From: Costus lasius
Taxonomy: Eukaryota; Streptophyta; Magnoliopsida; Zingiberales; Costaceae
Direction of reading: 5' to 3'
NCBI GenBank assembly: GCA_027563935.2
Contig: JANVAS020000203.1
Coordinates: 7,440,001-7,504,000, forward strand
Length of the DNA stretch: 64,000 bases
Positions 1 through 12,031 of the stretch are shown here, in pieces (the first letter of the stretch is position 1; each line of letters opens with the position of its first letter). The translations under genes and the position numbers were made by a program. The notes below the pieces were generated by a model that searched no databases, was not told the DNA's origin, and was given only the letters and a program-made list of their open reading frames with translations.

Positions 1-1357
1 ACGTGCTATGCTGAGCAACGAGAAGCGATAAATCCCTTCTCTGTAACACGCAGGTGAAATCCCGCACCGTCTGAAGATAGATGGACGTGCCCACTGAGTG
101 GGTACAACACGGCTCCAACGATAGTCAGAACAGTGAGGTTTCGCGTCAGAAGGCATTACGTGCTTGATATTTTAGCGTTTGGATTTTAACGGTCTTTTAT
201 CTTCTCACTATCAGGCAAATCCTATGGCTATAGCAGAAGATAAATAAATCATGCTGTTCTACTTATTTAAACAATAAAAGAAAGCATGCATCTTATGTGG
301 TAAAAGCCCATAGCCTAAGTAAGACCTTAAGATACTTAAGTCTTCACTTGCTCTTCTTGGGTCTTTAGCATCTCATCTGGTCCAACCCAGGGCCCTTGCG
401 CCAAGAGCACCTCAGGTGCGCCACCAGCTGAATGCCCCTCTGGGATGTGTGCCTTTGTGCTCTTGTCTAATCAAAATACATTTTGATCTATCTAGACAAG
501 TTTGACTCGCAGGTCAATTATACAATAAATTAATTAAAAAGTGATTCGCAGATCACAATAATATTAATTTACAGGTTTAATTCCAGGCACGCAGGCCCCA
601 GCACAGCACACATTTAACATGGGCAGCCCACATAAGAATAAATAAACAAGCATAGGCATCAAACAACATGTGATCCAATTAAAAGAAAATAAATTTTGAA
701 AACCCCATTGGCATCAATTTTAATTTTCTTATGTGCCCTACAACCTTACAATGGTCCATTGATAGGGATCCACTCATTCATCTAGTCAGATCCTCTGCCC
801 CTTGCATGCACCAAGTCCTAACTGACTCGAGTTGACCTAATGGTCAACCATGCATGCGCCAAGGGCTGAACAACCCTCATGAGGTCTGGCAAGCGGGTGT
901 GACCCCGGGCCTAACTCATGTGTGTTCAATGGTTGTCTCAACCAGACCTCGCTACACGCCTAAGATGCAATCGACCTATAGCCACCTCGTGCTTGCGCAC
1001 AGGTGCCATCTGGTCGATCCATCTCGGCTGTCAGATGGTCTGATCAGACTATTGGATCTAACCTAGAGGTGACTTCAACCCCATCAACCCATCTAAGGGT
1101 TTATAGTAGGCGCCACTTAGATCTAGTCATAGGTGCGCATGTTAGGTTTTTGATAAAATAACATGAACTAAGCGCCAACACAAGACATGCGACAAGATGA
1201 ACAAACAACATGCGCCAACATAAGGTAAACATCTTACTTTCGCATGAAGAAATAACATGTAAGTTTCGCATGTCAACAAGATCTAAGCATACATGTAGAT
1301 GCGCAACCAAGGATCACAAAATATACCAAGCAATCATATTACATGCTTGAACCGCAT

Positions 1358-1369
1358 CCTCTGATACCA
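1358..1369 (-). other. Primer-binding site of C (tRNA-iMet type)
   Basis: The minus strand reads TGGTATCAGAGG two bases inside the LTR end. This matches the usual plant TGGTATCAGAGC site for initiator-methionine tRNA except for the last base. Confidence 0.75.
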
Positions 1370-1371
1370 AT

Positions 1372-3086
1372 TGAAGAGTCCCCTTCAAGGGGGAGCGCAA
1401 GCAGATGAAACCCCTTTCCAAAAGGGGGGGCGAAAAACCCTTAAGGGTGGCGCATAAAAATTGCAAGCGGAAGCAAGGGTTTTTCATGGATCTTAGCAAG
1501 ATAATATGATCAACTTGATGAAGTTTAGATCCATACCAAAGCCATGAGGAAGATAGCGACTTGGAAGAGAAAGATCGAAAGGGATCATCTCCCTAGTTGA
1601 CGCACACAAGATGATGTGCTTGCTCCTTGGAGATCCTTGTGCTAGCAAGGTCCTTCAAGGGTCCCTCTCGTATGGTAAGGAAATGAGAGATGATGTCTAG
1701 GCTTGCCGAACCTCCACCAAGACCTCGCCTTCTCCACGCCAAAGTCTCGTCAAGCAAGAGCAAGGAGACGAGAGTTGAATGGAGCGTTCAAGTCATTTGG
1801 CGTTCAAGGGAACATGCGCTAAATGACTTTCCAAAATTGGAAAAATCCATTAAGCCATGCGTTCATGATCACTAAATCGATCAAAACGCCAAAACAATGA
1901 ACCATACGTTCAAGCTCTTGAACCGGTTCAAAGTAAATGTGTTCGGTCCAAAGGCCAAACCAAGCCAGCCCAAGCCAATCGGTCTAGATCAACTAAACCA
2001 TAAGGTTTCCAATCTAACCGTTCATCTCATGATGCTCTTGATCTCACCGATCTAGCATCAATCCTCTCGATCGAAGCTTACCGATCGCAAGCCCTAATCA
2101 ATCAAACATGATTAGACTGGATCTCACTTACAATCAGAGTTTAAACTCCTTTAAACTGAATCAAAACAATCCAGTCCACACGATCTGACTTAAGCAAGCC
2201 ATATCATCAAATTGTGCGACCCTAAGGGTTTCCTTTAAATGTCGGTAACGATAACTTACATTATCACGATCAGTGAGGGGTATCTAGCAACACATCACTG
2301 TCTCCCGATATAAAGGAAAGAGTCTTCCAAGACTACACCCAAACCATAGCACAAGTGTGAATCCACTTCACAAGGCATGCATGTATCCTTTGCCACTGGA
2401 TGTTCTTATTGGACAAGCGTGTCAAGCCTGTGACTCCAATATGTTGAGCATGATTAGATCAGATGAACATAGTCACCTGGGTATGGCCATACACTTTCTC
2501 AATCATCTCATCTAAGGGGGGGCCCATTAGAACATCTCACTCCTTGAAAAAGGAGACGGCAATCCTGTATCTATCACGAGTGCCCTAACATGACTCAAGA
2601 TCATTATCCAAGATAGTCTATGATCATTATCTTTCAAATGATATTGAACTACCTCAAAACAATGACAATCATCATTTAGAAACACAAGTGATCTCAAGTC
2701 AGAGGACATGTGCCACTTGATGCAAACAAGGATTATTCACATTGTGACAAGCAATTGAATATCCTAGTAGGGTCTGTCCAGTACATCCAATGTACCCATG
2801 AGTCTACATCTTATTCCATGCTCGAAGCATCCTATAAGATTAGAATACATATTAGTCTCCATCATATCAAGGCTGTCTCATGTTCACCAAGATATCTCGA
2901 CTAAGGACATTACTGCATGTCAGCCCAGCTGAACAGCTTTGAGACATTATTCAGTAGTACACTTATTACAGCAGACAAGGTAACAACCTGAATAATAACC
3001 ATGCCTTTATAAACACAAGAGTTTATTACATGATACTGATACAATCCCAAGGCCTCAAACATTAGCCTTAAGGGCATACCCCAACA
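1372..3086 (-). repeat. LTR of element C (5' LTR, 1715 bp)
   Basis: It starts TGAAGAGTCC and ends CCCCAACA on the plus strand, so it is TG...CA bounded. It is homologous over its length to the LTRs of H, A and B (about 1.72 kb each). Short open frames of 60-72 codons inside it recur in every copy and on both strands. They are by-products of LTR conservation and not genes. Confidence 0.87.
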
Positions 3087-4369
3087 GTAAGGTATACATG
3101 TCACAAGGTAAGCATGAAGATGATTCACAATGCACTCTTGCGGACATACTGAAATTACATTCTATTCCTTCTATTAGATGCAATATCTGTAAATGTAATG
3201 ATCATTATGCTTATGAATGTCAATTTAGAAATCATGCAAATCCCAATTTACCATGTTATCAAGATGATTATTATTATTTTAGTTGGAAAAATCAATATTC
3301 TTTTTATGATGATTGCTCTGATCATGTTTCTGAACCATACTTTGAGGACACTGAGGAATCTAGGTTAAAATCCATGCTTGAAAAGTTAATGTCAAATCAA
3401 AACCAAATCAAGATAAATCGAAGTAAGGAAATTTAAAATCTTAAGGGAACAATTAGTCAGCTTGCATTTCGTGTAGAATCTTTAACTGCTGATTCTAAAA
3501 CTTTAGAGACCCAGATTGCACAACAAAATTGTTTATTTGATTTTGATTTGGAAACTCAAAAACTTGATTTAGAAAATTCCCCCTCTGATTATGTTTGTTT
3601 TGATATTGAGCCTTATGTGGATATTAGTGCATCTCACTCTGATTTTGATGACTATAAATCTGATTTATCTGATAATTTATTTATTGAAAAGTTTGAAAAA
3701 ATTGATTCTGAAAAATCTGCTCTTGATTCTAGTGATAGTTTTGAAATTGATTCTTTTGATGAAAACTTATTTATGGTTAAATCTGATGAGATTGATAAAG
3801 GTTTAAAATCTACAGACATTGATGAACCCCATTTTGATTTTGGTGATATTGTTGAAATTAATGATAAGTCTTGTGTGGTTAACTCTCATTCTATTAATTC
3901 TGTTGTGAACATTGACAAATCTCATTATGATTTTTTTTATGATTATGATTTTCACTCATCTAATGATAAATTATTTGTGGAAAGGTATGAGGGGACTGAT
4001 TTTGAAAAATCTCACTCTGATCTTGATGATGATTTTGGAATTGATAAATTATTTGATGAAGTGCATAAGGAACTTGAATATGATTTGAATTTTAAAAACA
4101 CTGATGGATCTCATTCTGATGTTTTGCCCATATCCACTTTTCAATCTTCTGATTTTATTGAAAATTTATGTTTTATTGAGGAATCTTATGTGAAAGAGAA
4201 AAATTATTTTGATGATCCAATGCTTATATATTTTGATCAAAGTCCTACTCTAATGTCAATTGAAAATATAAACTGGAACAAAGGACTTATGATTTTGCTC
4301 ACTAACAAATATAGGAAGATCATTGAAAATCTTAATTTGACTTCAGCAAATTTAAGAAAGCCATGGTGA
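3087..4369 (+). pseudogene. D: gag-like acidic protein of an Athila-like element, 5' end cut off by C
   Basis: One reading frame runs from the C insertion to 4369 with a single nonsense codon (TAA at 3434-3436, where copy E has GAA). The order is: a CCHC zinc knuckle (CNICKCNDHYAYEC, bases 3179-3220), a Tyr/Asp-rich stretch, a predicted coiled coil (SRLKSMLEKLMSNQNQ onward), then about 250 residues of acidic Ser/Asp-rich sequence with repeated SHSD/DDD motifs. The zinc knuckle and coiled coil suggest the nucleic-acid-binding end of a Ty3/gypsy Gag. No protease, reverse transcriptase or integrase follows. The true start (27933 in copy E) lies left of C, outside the window. The acidic tail has no function I can name. 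It is a dead copy, but 273 codons after the stop remain open. Confidence 0.7.
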
Positions 4370-5726
4370 TTGTAATTTACACGAAATTCTGGATATTTGG
4401 ATTAGTGGCTAAACTTTTTGGACAGCGGAAAAGGAGAAAATTGTTTGCTCTTTACTTTGGTTCTGATTCACCTACCTCACCATGATTTTTGATTTTTGGT
4501 CAAGCTATGGACCTAAAATTTGCTCTTCTTGGGAGGCAACCCAAGCATTTTTACTTAGCTTTGTTTCTTATATTTTAGTTTATTTTTAGAATTTATTTTT
4601 CTTTTCTTTTTGCAGGTAAAATTGATTTTTGTGAAAAATACGGCACTACTGAAATCATCTTTATGGTGCCGCAATATTGATCTGATTTCAACCGAAGAGT
4701 TTTAGTCTATTAAGGCGGTACCGTGTTGGTTTTTACGGTACCGTAATTTTTAAATTTTTGAATTTTTGAATTTTTCAAAAAAAAAGAATAAAAAAAAAAA
4801 TTCTGACTAATTTTACGGCAAAACCGTAAAAATTATTACGGAGCCGTATTTCCTGTATAATCTGATCCGAGAATTTGTGTCAATTACGGCACTGCCATAA
4901 CGAACATTACGCCCGTAATTTTTGAACTGCTTTCTGCTTATCCGAGTAGGTGTTTTCTCGCTGCGATTTTAAGAATCTGGGTGTCAAAAATTTTTGATCT
5001 TTGGCACCATCACGGAGTACTCATCTTTGTCTATCATCTGGATATTTTTTTCTGAATTTTAAGGTCCATGGATCATTCTAAAACCCATAGCAACTTTTCG
5101 ATTCTGATAAATTTCTGCAGCAGTTCTCTTTTGACTAATCAGATTAGCACTTTTGCGGCAACTTTTTAAGATGCTTTAATGACTTGAAACCCTGATTTTT
5201 TACTTGGAATATGAAGTTCGTGTATCGATTTATCTTGTGGATTAATTATTTTCATGATTTTATTTTCAGATCATTTTAGGACACATGGCAACTTTTCGAA
5301 TCTGATTAATTTTTGTACAGTTTTTGCAGTTTTGTAATCTAAGTAGCCTTCTTTCTGCTGATGCCCTAAATTCCTAACAGTTTTTGATCCTTTGATTTTC
5401 ATACATCTAAAAAGAACATATCTTATTCTACAACCTGGTTTTGTCCATTTTCTATTTAGATCATTAAATTTTATTTTAGGGTACGGCTACTTTTTCGTAA
5501 AAAATTTAAAAACTGTTCGGTTTGCTTTCTACCTGTTATTGCTTATTTGCCTCCAGATTCAGAAATCTTCAAGAGCAACTGTCTTCCACCTCTGGCCACC
5601 TCTGCATCTGCCTCTGACATCGCTGTATCCCGCCGACGACACTGGATTATACCATCTGCAGATTTTTACTTCTTCTACTGCCTCTTATTCTATTGATTTT
5701 ATTTATTTATGCAGCAGACTCTTCAT
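4370..5726 (+). other. D: non-coding 3' internal region of the Athila-like element (first part)
   Basis: This AT-rich, ORF-poor sequence matches E at 29186-29873. It contains the stretch CTTGGGAGGCAACCCAAG at 4528-4545, which I recognise from the polyprotein end of Athila/Tat-type plant elements. The frame around it reads like a degraded tail (FALLGRQPKH). A CT-rich segment follows at 5570-5640. The region is split by element F at 5726/5727 and resumes at 24162. Confidence 0.6.
4640..4920. repeat. Cluster 1 of ACGGCA/TGCCGT short palindromes (D)
   Basis: There are repeated half-sites of the form TTACGG...CCGTAA separated by AT-rich spacers, for example around 4645, 4715, 4812-4850, 4886 and 4905. 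The ideal unit TTACGGCACTGCCGTAA is a 17-base near-perfect palindrome. Related clusters lie in the LTR (25975-26330, 26660-26705) and in E (29519-29815). Confidence 0.7.
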
Positions 5727-6229
5727 TGTTGGGAAACCCCGGGGATATTTTACAAAATTTCAGAGATGCAAACACATTGCGCAGCGGAAGAATACCCTCG
5801 AAACAGGCCAGTCCCAAAAATCCAGTGAAGATCGCATGCGAGAGAGTCGACACAATGTGATAGAAAATACCTTGAGGAAGATGAGGATGATGTCATAGAG
5901 GTGCCCAAGCGTGCGCTCTCTGCAGTCTCACACACACGGATCACCACGAGTCCTCTTCTTCCACGCCCGGTGCTAGCCTCGGGAAGAAGATCCAAGCCTT
6001 TTACACCACCTTCACTACTTGCGCCACCGCCAAGGAATTGGTGCCAAGGACGAAGAAAGAGGAAGGAGAGGGAAATCTCCAAGCACCACTAAGTTCTTCA
6101 TGCCAAGAAGAAAAGAAGAGGAAGTGTGCTCGGCCTTAATGGAAGAAGAAGCATCACTCTCTCCCTTGCACTCGCCCCTCCTCTTGATCACGCCTCCAAG
6201 AGATTAAGTCTCTTGAGAGGGGCGGCTAG

Positions 6230-6249
6230 GGTCTCTATTTACAGAGACC
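6230..6249 (-). promoter_or_regulatory. Palindromic TATA region in F 3' LTR (mutated)
   Basis: This is the counterpart of the TATA palindrome at 19972-19991. Here one arm carries a T-to-C change (plus strand CAGAGACC instead of TAGAGACC), so the minus strand reads TGTAAATA instead of TATAAATA. A 3' LTR copy need not drive transcription. Confidence 0.5.
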
Positions 6250-6322
6250 TTGGGTGGCAATGAGTGGTTATAATTTAAACCAAGTGGGTGGCTAGGAGAA
6301 GAAGTGGGAATTTTCATTATTT

Positions 6323-6660
6323 TAATAATTAACCAAGTCCTAATCCAATTAGGACTCTAATTAATTACTTAAATAATCAAGTCCTAATCCAATTAGGACT
6401 CTAATTAATAATTAAATAATCAAGTCCTAATCCAATTATGACTTTAATTAATTATTTATCCCACAAAAGATTAATTAATTAAGTCCTAATCCAATTATGA
6501 CTCTAATTAATTATTTAAACAATTAAATCCTAATCCAATTAGGATTCTAATTATTTAAACAATTAAATCCTAATCCAATTAGGATTCTAATCAATTAATT
6601 AAATAATTAGTCCTAATCCAATTATGATTCTAATTAATTAATTAATTAATCCTTACATGA
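6323..6660. repeat. Palindromic minisatellite in F 3' LTR, seven units
   Basis: There are seven tandem units of about 40-60 bp. Each contains an inverted repeat with arms AGTCCTAAT and ATTAGGACT around a CCA centre, separated by TAATTAATTATTTAAATAAT-like spacers. Later units carry AATCCTAAT paired with ATTAGGATT, so both arms changed together. Some units have one decayed arm (ATTATGACT). Confidence 0.85.
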
Positions 6661-6793
6661 TTAATTTCAAATTATAGGCGTTAACCCTAGCCTAACCAGG
6701 GTTAAGCACACGCCTACAATCTTCTTCTCCTTTAGCCTAGTAAGCCCAACTTTACAATGGGCCCAGCACAATGTCCATTATGCATGTTAACCA

Positions 6794-8498
6794 TGTTGGG
6801 GTATGCCCTTAGGATAATGTTTGAGGCCTTGGGATTGTAACAGTATCATGTAATAAACTCTTCTGTTTATAAAGGCATGGTTGTTATTCAGTTTGTTACC
6901 TTGTCTGCTGTAATAAGTGTACTTCTGAATAATGTCTCAAAGCTGTTCAGCTAGGCTGACAAGCTTTATGTCCTTAGTCGAGATATCTTGGTGAACATGA
7001 GACAGCCTTGATATGAATGAGACTAATATGTGTTCTAATCTTATAGGATGCTTCGAGCATGGAATAAGGTGTAGACTCATGGGTACATTGGATGTACTGG
7101 ACAAACCCTACTAGGATATTCAATTGTTTGTCACGATGTGAATATTCCTTGATTGCAACAAGTGGCACATTTCCTCTGACTTGAGATCACTTGTGTTTCT
7201 AAATGATGATTGTCATTGTTTTGAGGTAGTTCAATATCATTTGAAAGACAATGATTATAGACTATCTTGGATGGTGAGCTTGAATCAGGTTAGGGCACTA
7301 GTGATAGACATAGGATTGCCATCTCCTTGTTTAAGGAGTGTGATGTTCTACAGGGGCCCCCTGGATGAGATGATTGAGAAAGTGTATGGCCATACCCAGG
7401 TGACTGTGTTCATCTGATCTAATCATGCTTATCATATTGGAGCTACAAGCTTGACACGCTTGTCCAATAAGAATATCCAGTGGCAAAGGAAATATGTATG
7501 CCTTGTGAGTTAGAGTCACACTTGTGCTGTGGTTTGGGTGAAGTCTTGGAAGACTCTTTCCTTTCTATCGGGAGACAGTGATGTGTTGCTAGATACCCCT
7601 CACTGATCGTGATAACGTGAGTTATCGTTACCGACATTTAGAGGAAACCCTTAGGGTCGCACAATTTGATGATATGGCTTACTTAAGTCAGATCGTGTGG
7701 ACTGAATTGTTTAGGTTCAGTTTAAAGGAGTTTTAAACTCTGATTGTGAGTGAGATCTGGTCTGATCATGTTTGATTGATTAGGGCTTGAGATCGGTAAG
7801 CTTCGATCGAGAGATTAGATGCTGGATCGGTGAGATCAGGAGCATCATGAGATCAACGGTGATCTTGAACCTTGAGGTTCAATAAGATCGACCATTGCTT
7901 GGGCTGATTTGGTCTTGGACCAAAGTCATTTGAACCGGCTCATATTGTGAGCGCTTGGTTCAAAGATTCGAATGGGGTGAAGGTGTTACGGTTCACTTCA
8001 TGTGAACGCATAACCGTTGAGAGTAATGGGTTGCTATTTTTGGATAGCAACGCCTCCACGTTGATCACAACGTTCGCTCTATCGCCTCTCATCACCTTGG
8101 ACGAGATTTACTCTCTTCTCGTGTGACAAAGCTCTCGACGAGGGTAGAGGAAGTTCATCTTCGCCAAGCCCAAAGGATCTCATCTCCTCCACGCGCAAAG
8201 GACCCTTGAAGCTTTGCTAGCACAAAGACGACAAGGAGAAGCCATTCCTCATCGTGTGTGCGTCGACTAGGGAGAAGATCCCTTTCGGTCTTTGATTCCA
8301 ACACATCATCCAACGAATGGCGATGGTATGATTCTTCCTGATTTGCAATCGGTTTTTCATAGTTGATCATATATATCATGCAACCGATTCTTGATGCCCT
8401 AATTTCCGCCCATGCAAAAGTGTTCTATGTGCATGCATTAGGGTTTTGCGCCCCCCTCTTGAAAGGGGTTTTATCCGCTTGCGCTCCCCCTTGAAGGG
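6794..8498 (+). repeat. H 5' LTR (lacks last ~13 bp)
   Basis: It starts TGTTGGGGTATGCCC. It carries a candidate TATA box, TTTATAAAGG, near 6868, conserved in all family 1 LTRs. It stops within CTTGAAGGG, where it is fused to gag. Confidence 0.9.
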
Positions 8499-11400
8499 AT
8501 CCCAGTGGGAGCTCACGTGCTCAAGATGATTGGGCACAAGGAGGCTCTAGAGAAACTGGGGCATACCATCAACCAGGAGCTTGCTGTAGACATTATTCTG
8601 CAGTCTCTTCTGCCCTCTTTCGATGCGTTCATCATTAACTTTAATATGAACAAAATCGATTGTACTCCGGCAGAGCTGCTGAATATGCTCTTGACTACTG
8701 AGGAAACTCTGAAGGGTAAGCCTTCGACCTCTGTCTTGATGGTTCCTTCAAGGAACAAGAAGAAGGGGAAGAAGGGCAAAGCCCCTATCAAGAACTACAA
8801 CAAGGCTCTGAAGCAAAAGGTTAAGCGGTCCAAGGAATACAGGTGTTTCCACTGTGGCCAGCTGGGTCACTGGAAAAAGGACTGTAAAGCGCTCCAAGGA
8901 GACAAGAGGGGAAGCATCGCTTCTGGCTCAGGTATATTCGTGACTGAAGTCATTATTTCATCTTCTTCTATATCATGGGTGTTGGACACTGCATGTGGAG
9001 TTCACATTTGTTCAAATGTACAGGAACTCAGGAGAAGAAGACAGGTGGGACAGCATGAGGTAGACCTACGCGTTGGAAACGGGGCACGGGTTGCTGCTGT
9101 TGCTGTAGGAGACTATTTCATTACTTTACCATCTGGCATTGTATTGGAATTAAACAATTGTTATTTTGTACCGAGTATTACTAAAAATATTATCTCAATT
9201 CCTGCTCTTGTCAGGAAAGGATTTGCCTTTGAATGCAATATTTCAAAGTGTGTTTTATCTTGTGATAATATTGTTTATGCAACTGGTTCAATTAACAATG
9301 GGTTGTTCATGTTGGACATGGAACATTCGATACAAAACATTGATAATAAGAAAGCCAAGTATGCTGAAGACAGCACCTTGCTATGGCATAGTCGTTTAGG
9401 CCATATAAATGAGAAGCGCATTAAGCGGTTGCATGATCATGGACTGCTGGGATCATTCTCCTATGTGGAGATTGATACATGCAAGGCTTGTTTAATGGGT
9501 AAAATGACGAAGTCACCTTTTCCTCACAAAGGTCAAAGGGCTTCAGGTTTACTTGACCTTATACATAGTGATGTGTGTGGGCCATTTAGTAAACATGCTA
9601 GAGGTGGCTATCAGTACTTCATTACCTTTACTGATGATTTCAGTAGGTATGGGTATGTCTATCTGATGAGACATAAAAGTGAATCTTTTGACAAGTTCAA
9701 AGAGTTCAAGAATGAAGTACAAAATCAGCTAGGCCGAAATATCAAGGCACTTCGCTCAGATCGAGGTGGAGAATACCTAAGTCATGCGTTTACTGACTAT
9801 CTAAAGGAGTGTGGGATTATCTCACAGCTCACTCCGCCAGGAACACCGCAATGGAATGGTGTGTCCGAGAGGAGAAATAGAACGTTACTTGATATGTTTC
9901 GTTCTATGATGAGTCAGGCTACTCTTCCATACTCTTTTTGGGGATTTGCACTGGAGACAGCTGCAAAGGTACTAAACCGAGTGCCATCCAAGGCAGTTTC
10001 AAAGACGCCATATGAGTTATGGTATGGGAAACAGCCAAGCTTGACATTTATCAGGATCTGAGGTTGCGAGGCTTATGTCAAAAAGCTCGCCTCTAGGAAA
10101 CTAGAGAGCAGATCTGAGAAATGTATTTTTGTCGGGTACCCTAAGGAAACTAAGGGTTATTATTTCTACGATCCCAAAGAGAACAAGGTATTTGTTGCTC
10201 GAACGGCCACATTTCTTGAGAAGGAGTTTCTTCTGCAAGAGGCCAGTGGGAGAGAAATAAAGCTGGATGAGAATCCAGAGGAAGGACAAAGTAGTCAAGC
10301 ACAGTTGGATGAGCCTGAGCCGGTAGATCAGGTTACTGAACAACTTGAGGCTCAGATATCACGGGAACGGCGAAGATCGGGTAGGATCCGTCGACAGCCT
10401 GAGCGCTATGACGGAGTCTACATCATTGATAATGATGAACCCCTCACTTATGCGGATGCGGTCAGTGGACCGGAGTCAGCTAGATGGCTTGAAGCTATGC
10501 GAGCCGAGATGGACTCCATGTCAGATAACCAAGTCTGGGATTTGGTTGATCCGCCTCCGGGAGTTATCCCTATAGGCTGTAAATGGATCTTCAAGAAGAA
10601 GATTGACATGGATGGTAACGTGGTTACCTATAAAGGCAGGCTAGTTGCGAAAGGTTTCAAACAAATCTACGGGATAGATTATGATGAAACTTTCTCACCT
10701 GTAGCCATGTTTAAGTCTATTCGGATTCTTTTCGCGATAGCTGCATATTATGATTATGAGATCTGGCAGATGGATGTGAAGACAGCTTTCCTTAATGGAA
10801 ATCTGGACGAGGATGTGTATATGACACAACCTGAGGGTTTCACTAATCCATCAGATCGTCATAAAATATGCAAGTTAAAGAAGTCTATTTATGGACTTAA
10901 GCAAGCATCAAGAAGCTGGAATATTCGTTTTGATGAATCAGTTACTGAATTTGGTTTCATCAAGAACGAGGATGACCCGTGTGTATATAAGAGGTTTAGT
11001 GGGAGCGTAATTACATTTCTAGTCCTCTACGTCGATGATATCTTGATCATTGGAAATGACATTCCTGAAATGCATGCGGTTAAGGCATGGTTAAGGAAAT
11101 GTTTCCAGATGAAAGATCTAGGAGAAGCAGCCTATGTATTAGGTGTGAAGATCTACAGGGATAGATCTAAGAGGCTTCTCGGGTTGTGCCAGAGTACTTA
11201 CATCGATAAAGTCCTGGAGAGATTTCATTTAGAGAATTCTAAACGAGGATATCTTCCAGTCAGACATGGTCTGAATCTTTCGAAGAGTCAGTGTCCACAA
11301 ACACAGACTGAGAAAGATGAAATGGACAATACGCCTTATGCTTCGGCTATTGGATCCATTATGTATGCGATGTTGTGTACTCGCCCAGACGTCGCTTACG

Positions 11401-12011
11401 GGTTAAGCGTGACCAGTCGGTTCCAAAGTAATCCAGGTATGGCGCACTGGATTGCAGTCAAGAACATTTTAAAATATCTGTGGAGGACCAAAGATATGTT
11501 CTTGATATATGGTGGTCAGGAAGAACTCAGTATTGAAGGATATACTGACGCTTCGTTCCAGTCTGACCAGGATGATTTCCGATCGCAATCAGGCTATGTT
11601 TTTAGCTTGAATGGAGGAGCAGTGGTGTGGAAGAGTTTCAAACAGTCAACTGTTGCTGATTCCACAACAGAAGCCGAGTATGTTGCAGCCTCGGAAGCAT
11701 CCAAGGAGGCAGTCTGGATTCGTAAGTTCTTACGGGAACTTGGTGTCGTTCCTTCGAGTGCAGATCCTTTGGTTATCTTCTGTGATAACACTGGAGCAAT
11801 CGCACAAGCAAAGGAACCACGGTCGCACCAGAAGTCCAAGCACATACAGAGACGATTTCATTTGATCCGGGAGATCATTGATCGTGGCGAGATCAAAATA
11901 TGCAAGGTTCATACAGATGACAATCTGGCAGACCCGCTTACCAAGCCTCTGGCGCAGCAGAAGCATGAGAAGCACTGTAATAATATGGGTTTGAGATTTC
12001 TCAACCATTAG
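8499..12011 (+). pseudogene. H gag-pol (Ty1/copia polyprotein), 5'-truncated with one nonsense codon
   Basis: The frame is continuous from the LTR fusion to 12011 apart from TGA at 10059-10061, where intact copy A has TGG. Visible domains in order: C-terminal part of Gag with CCHC knuckle (CFHCGQLGHWKKDC), retropepsin-like LDTACGVHIC, integrase zinc motif (H-x4-H...C-x2-C) and catalytic core (HSDVCGP, RSDRGGEY, SERRNR), reverse transcriptase with YVDDILIIGND, RNase H (GYTDASFQSD, FCDNTGAIAQAKEP). The nonsense codon falls just after the integrase core, so at most a Gag-protease-integrase fragment without start codon could be made. The reverse transcriptase/RNase H half is open from 10062 but has no start of its own. 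No start codon remains because codons 1-124 (by A numbering) are deleted. Confidence 0.93.
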
Positions 12012-12013
12012 AT

Positions 12014-12031
12014 TAAGTGCAAGTGGGAGAT
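12014..12031 (+). other. Polypurine tract of H
   Basis: The sequence AAGTGCAAGTGGGAGAT lies directly before the 3' LTR. The same tract precedes the 3' LTRs of A, B, K and F. It is the expected plus-strand primer. Confidence 0.8.

Larger units (their letters stand above)
1..3086 (-). mobile_element. Element C: Ty1/copia family 1, 5' end only (leader plus 5' LTR), cut by window edge
   Basis: On the minus strand this reads 5' LTR (3086 to 1372), primer-binding site, then untranslated leader running off the window at base 1. The leader matches the leaders of A (reverse complement of about 38755-40125) and B (57475-58830). Gag-pol would lie to the left, outside the window. The element interrupts D's gag-like gene: the sequence resuming at 3087 (GTAAGGTATAC) is found uninterrupted at 27950 in E, so bases 3087-3091 (GTAAG) should be one copy of the 5-bp target duplication. 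The other copy is out of view. Confidence 0.85.
5727..6793 (-). repeat. F 3' LTR, distal part (before H insertion)
   Basis: It begins TGTTGGGAAACCCC (plus strand) and matches 19469 onward in the 5' LTR. It breaks at AACCA (6789-6793), the target duplication of H, and resumes at 13617. Confidence 0.92.

Noticed and set aside
2710..2904. A 60-78-codon frame that recurs in every family 1 LTR (also near 6974, 12212, 37216, 46176, 60174, 60655)
   Set aside because: It lies inside LTRs, differs in start and length among copies and has similar open frames on the opposite strand. This is expected from conserved LTR DNA and is not evidence of a gene.
3591..3806. A leucine-rich 71-codon frame overlapping D's gag-like gene
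   Set aside because: Out-of-frame shadow of the acidic Ser/Asp repeat coding sequence.
5392..5898. A 168-codon frame across the D/F boundary
   Set aside because: It runs from D's non-coding region through F's LTR end, across an insertion site, so it cannot be an ancestral gene.
6323..6660. Repeated palindromes with spacers as a CRISPR array
   Set aside because: Spacers are near-identical AT-rich DNA, and the array is shared by both LTRs of one retroelement.
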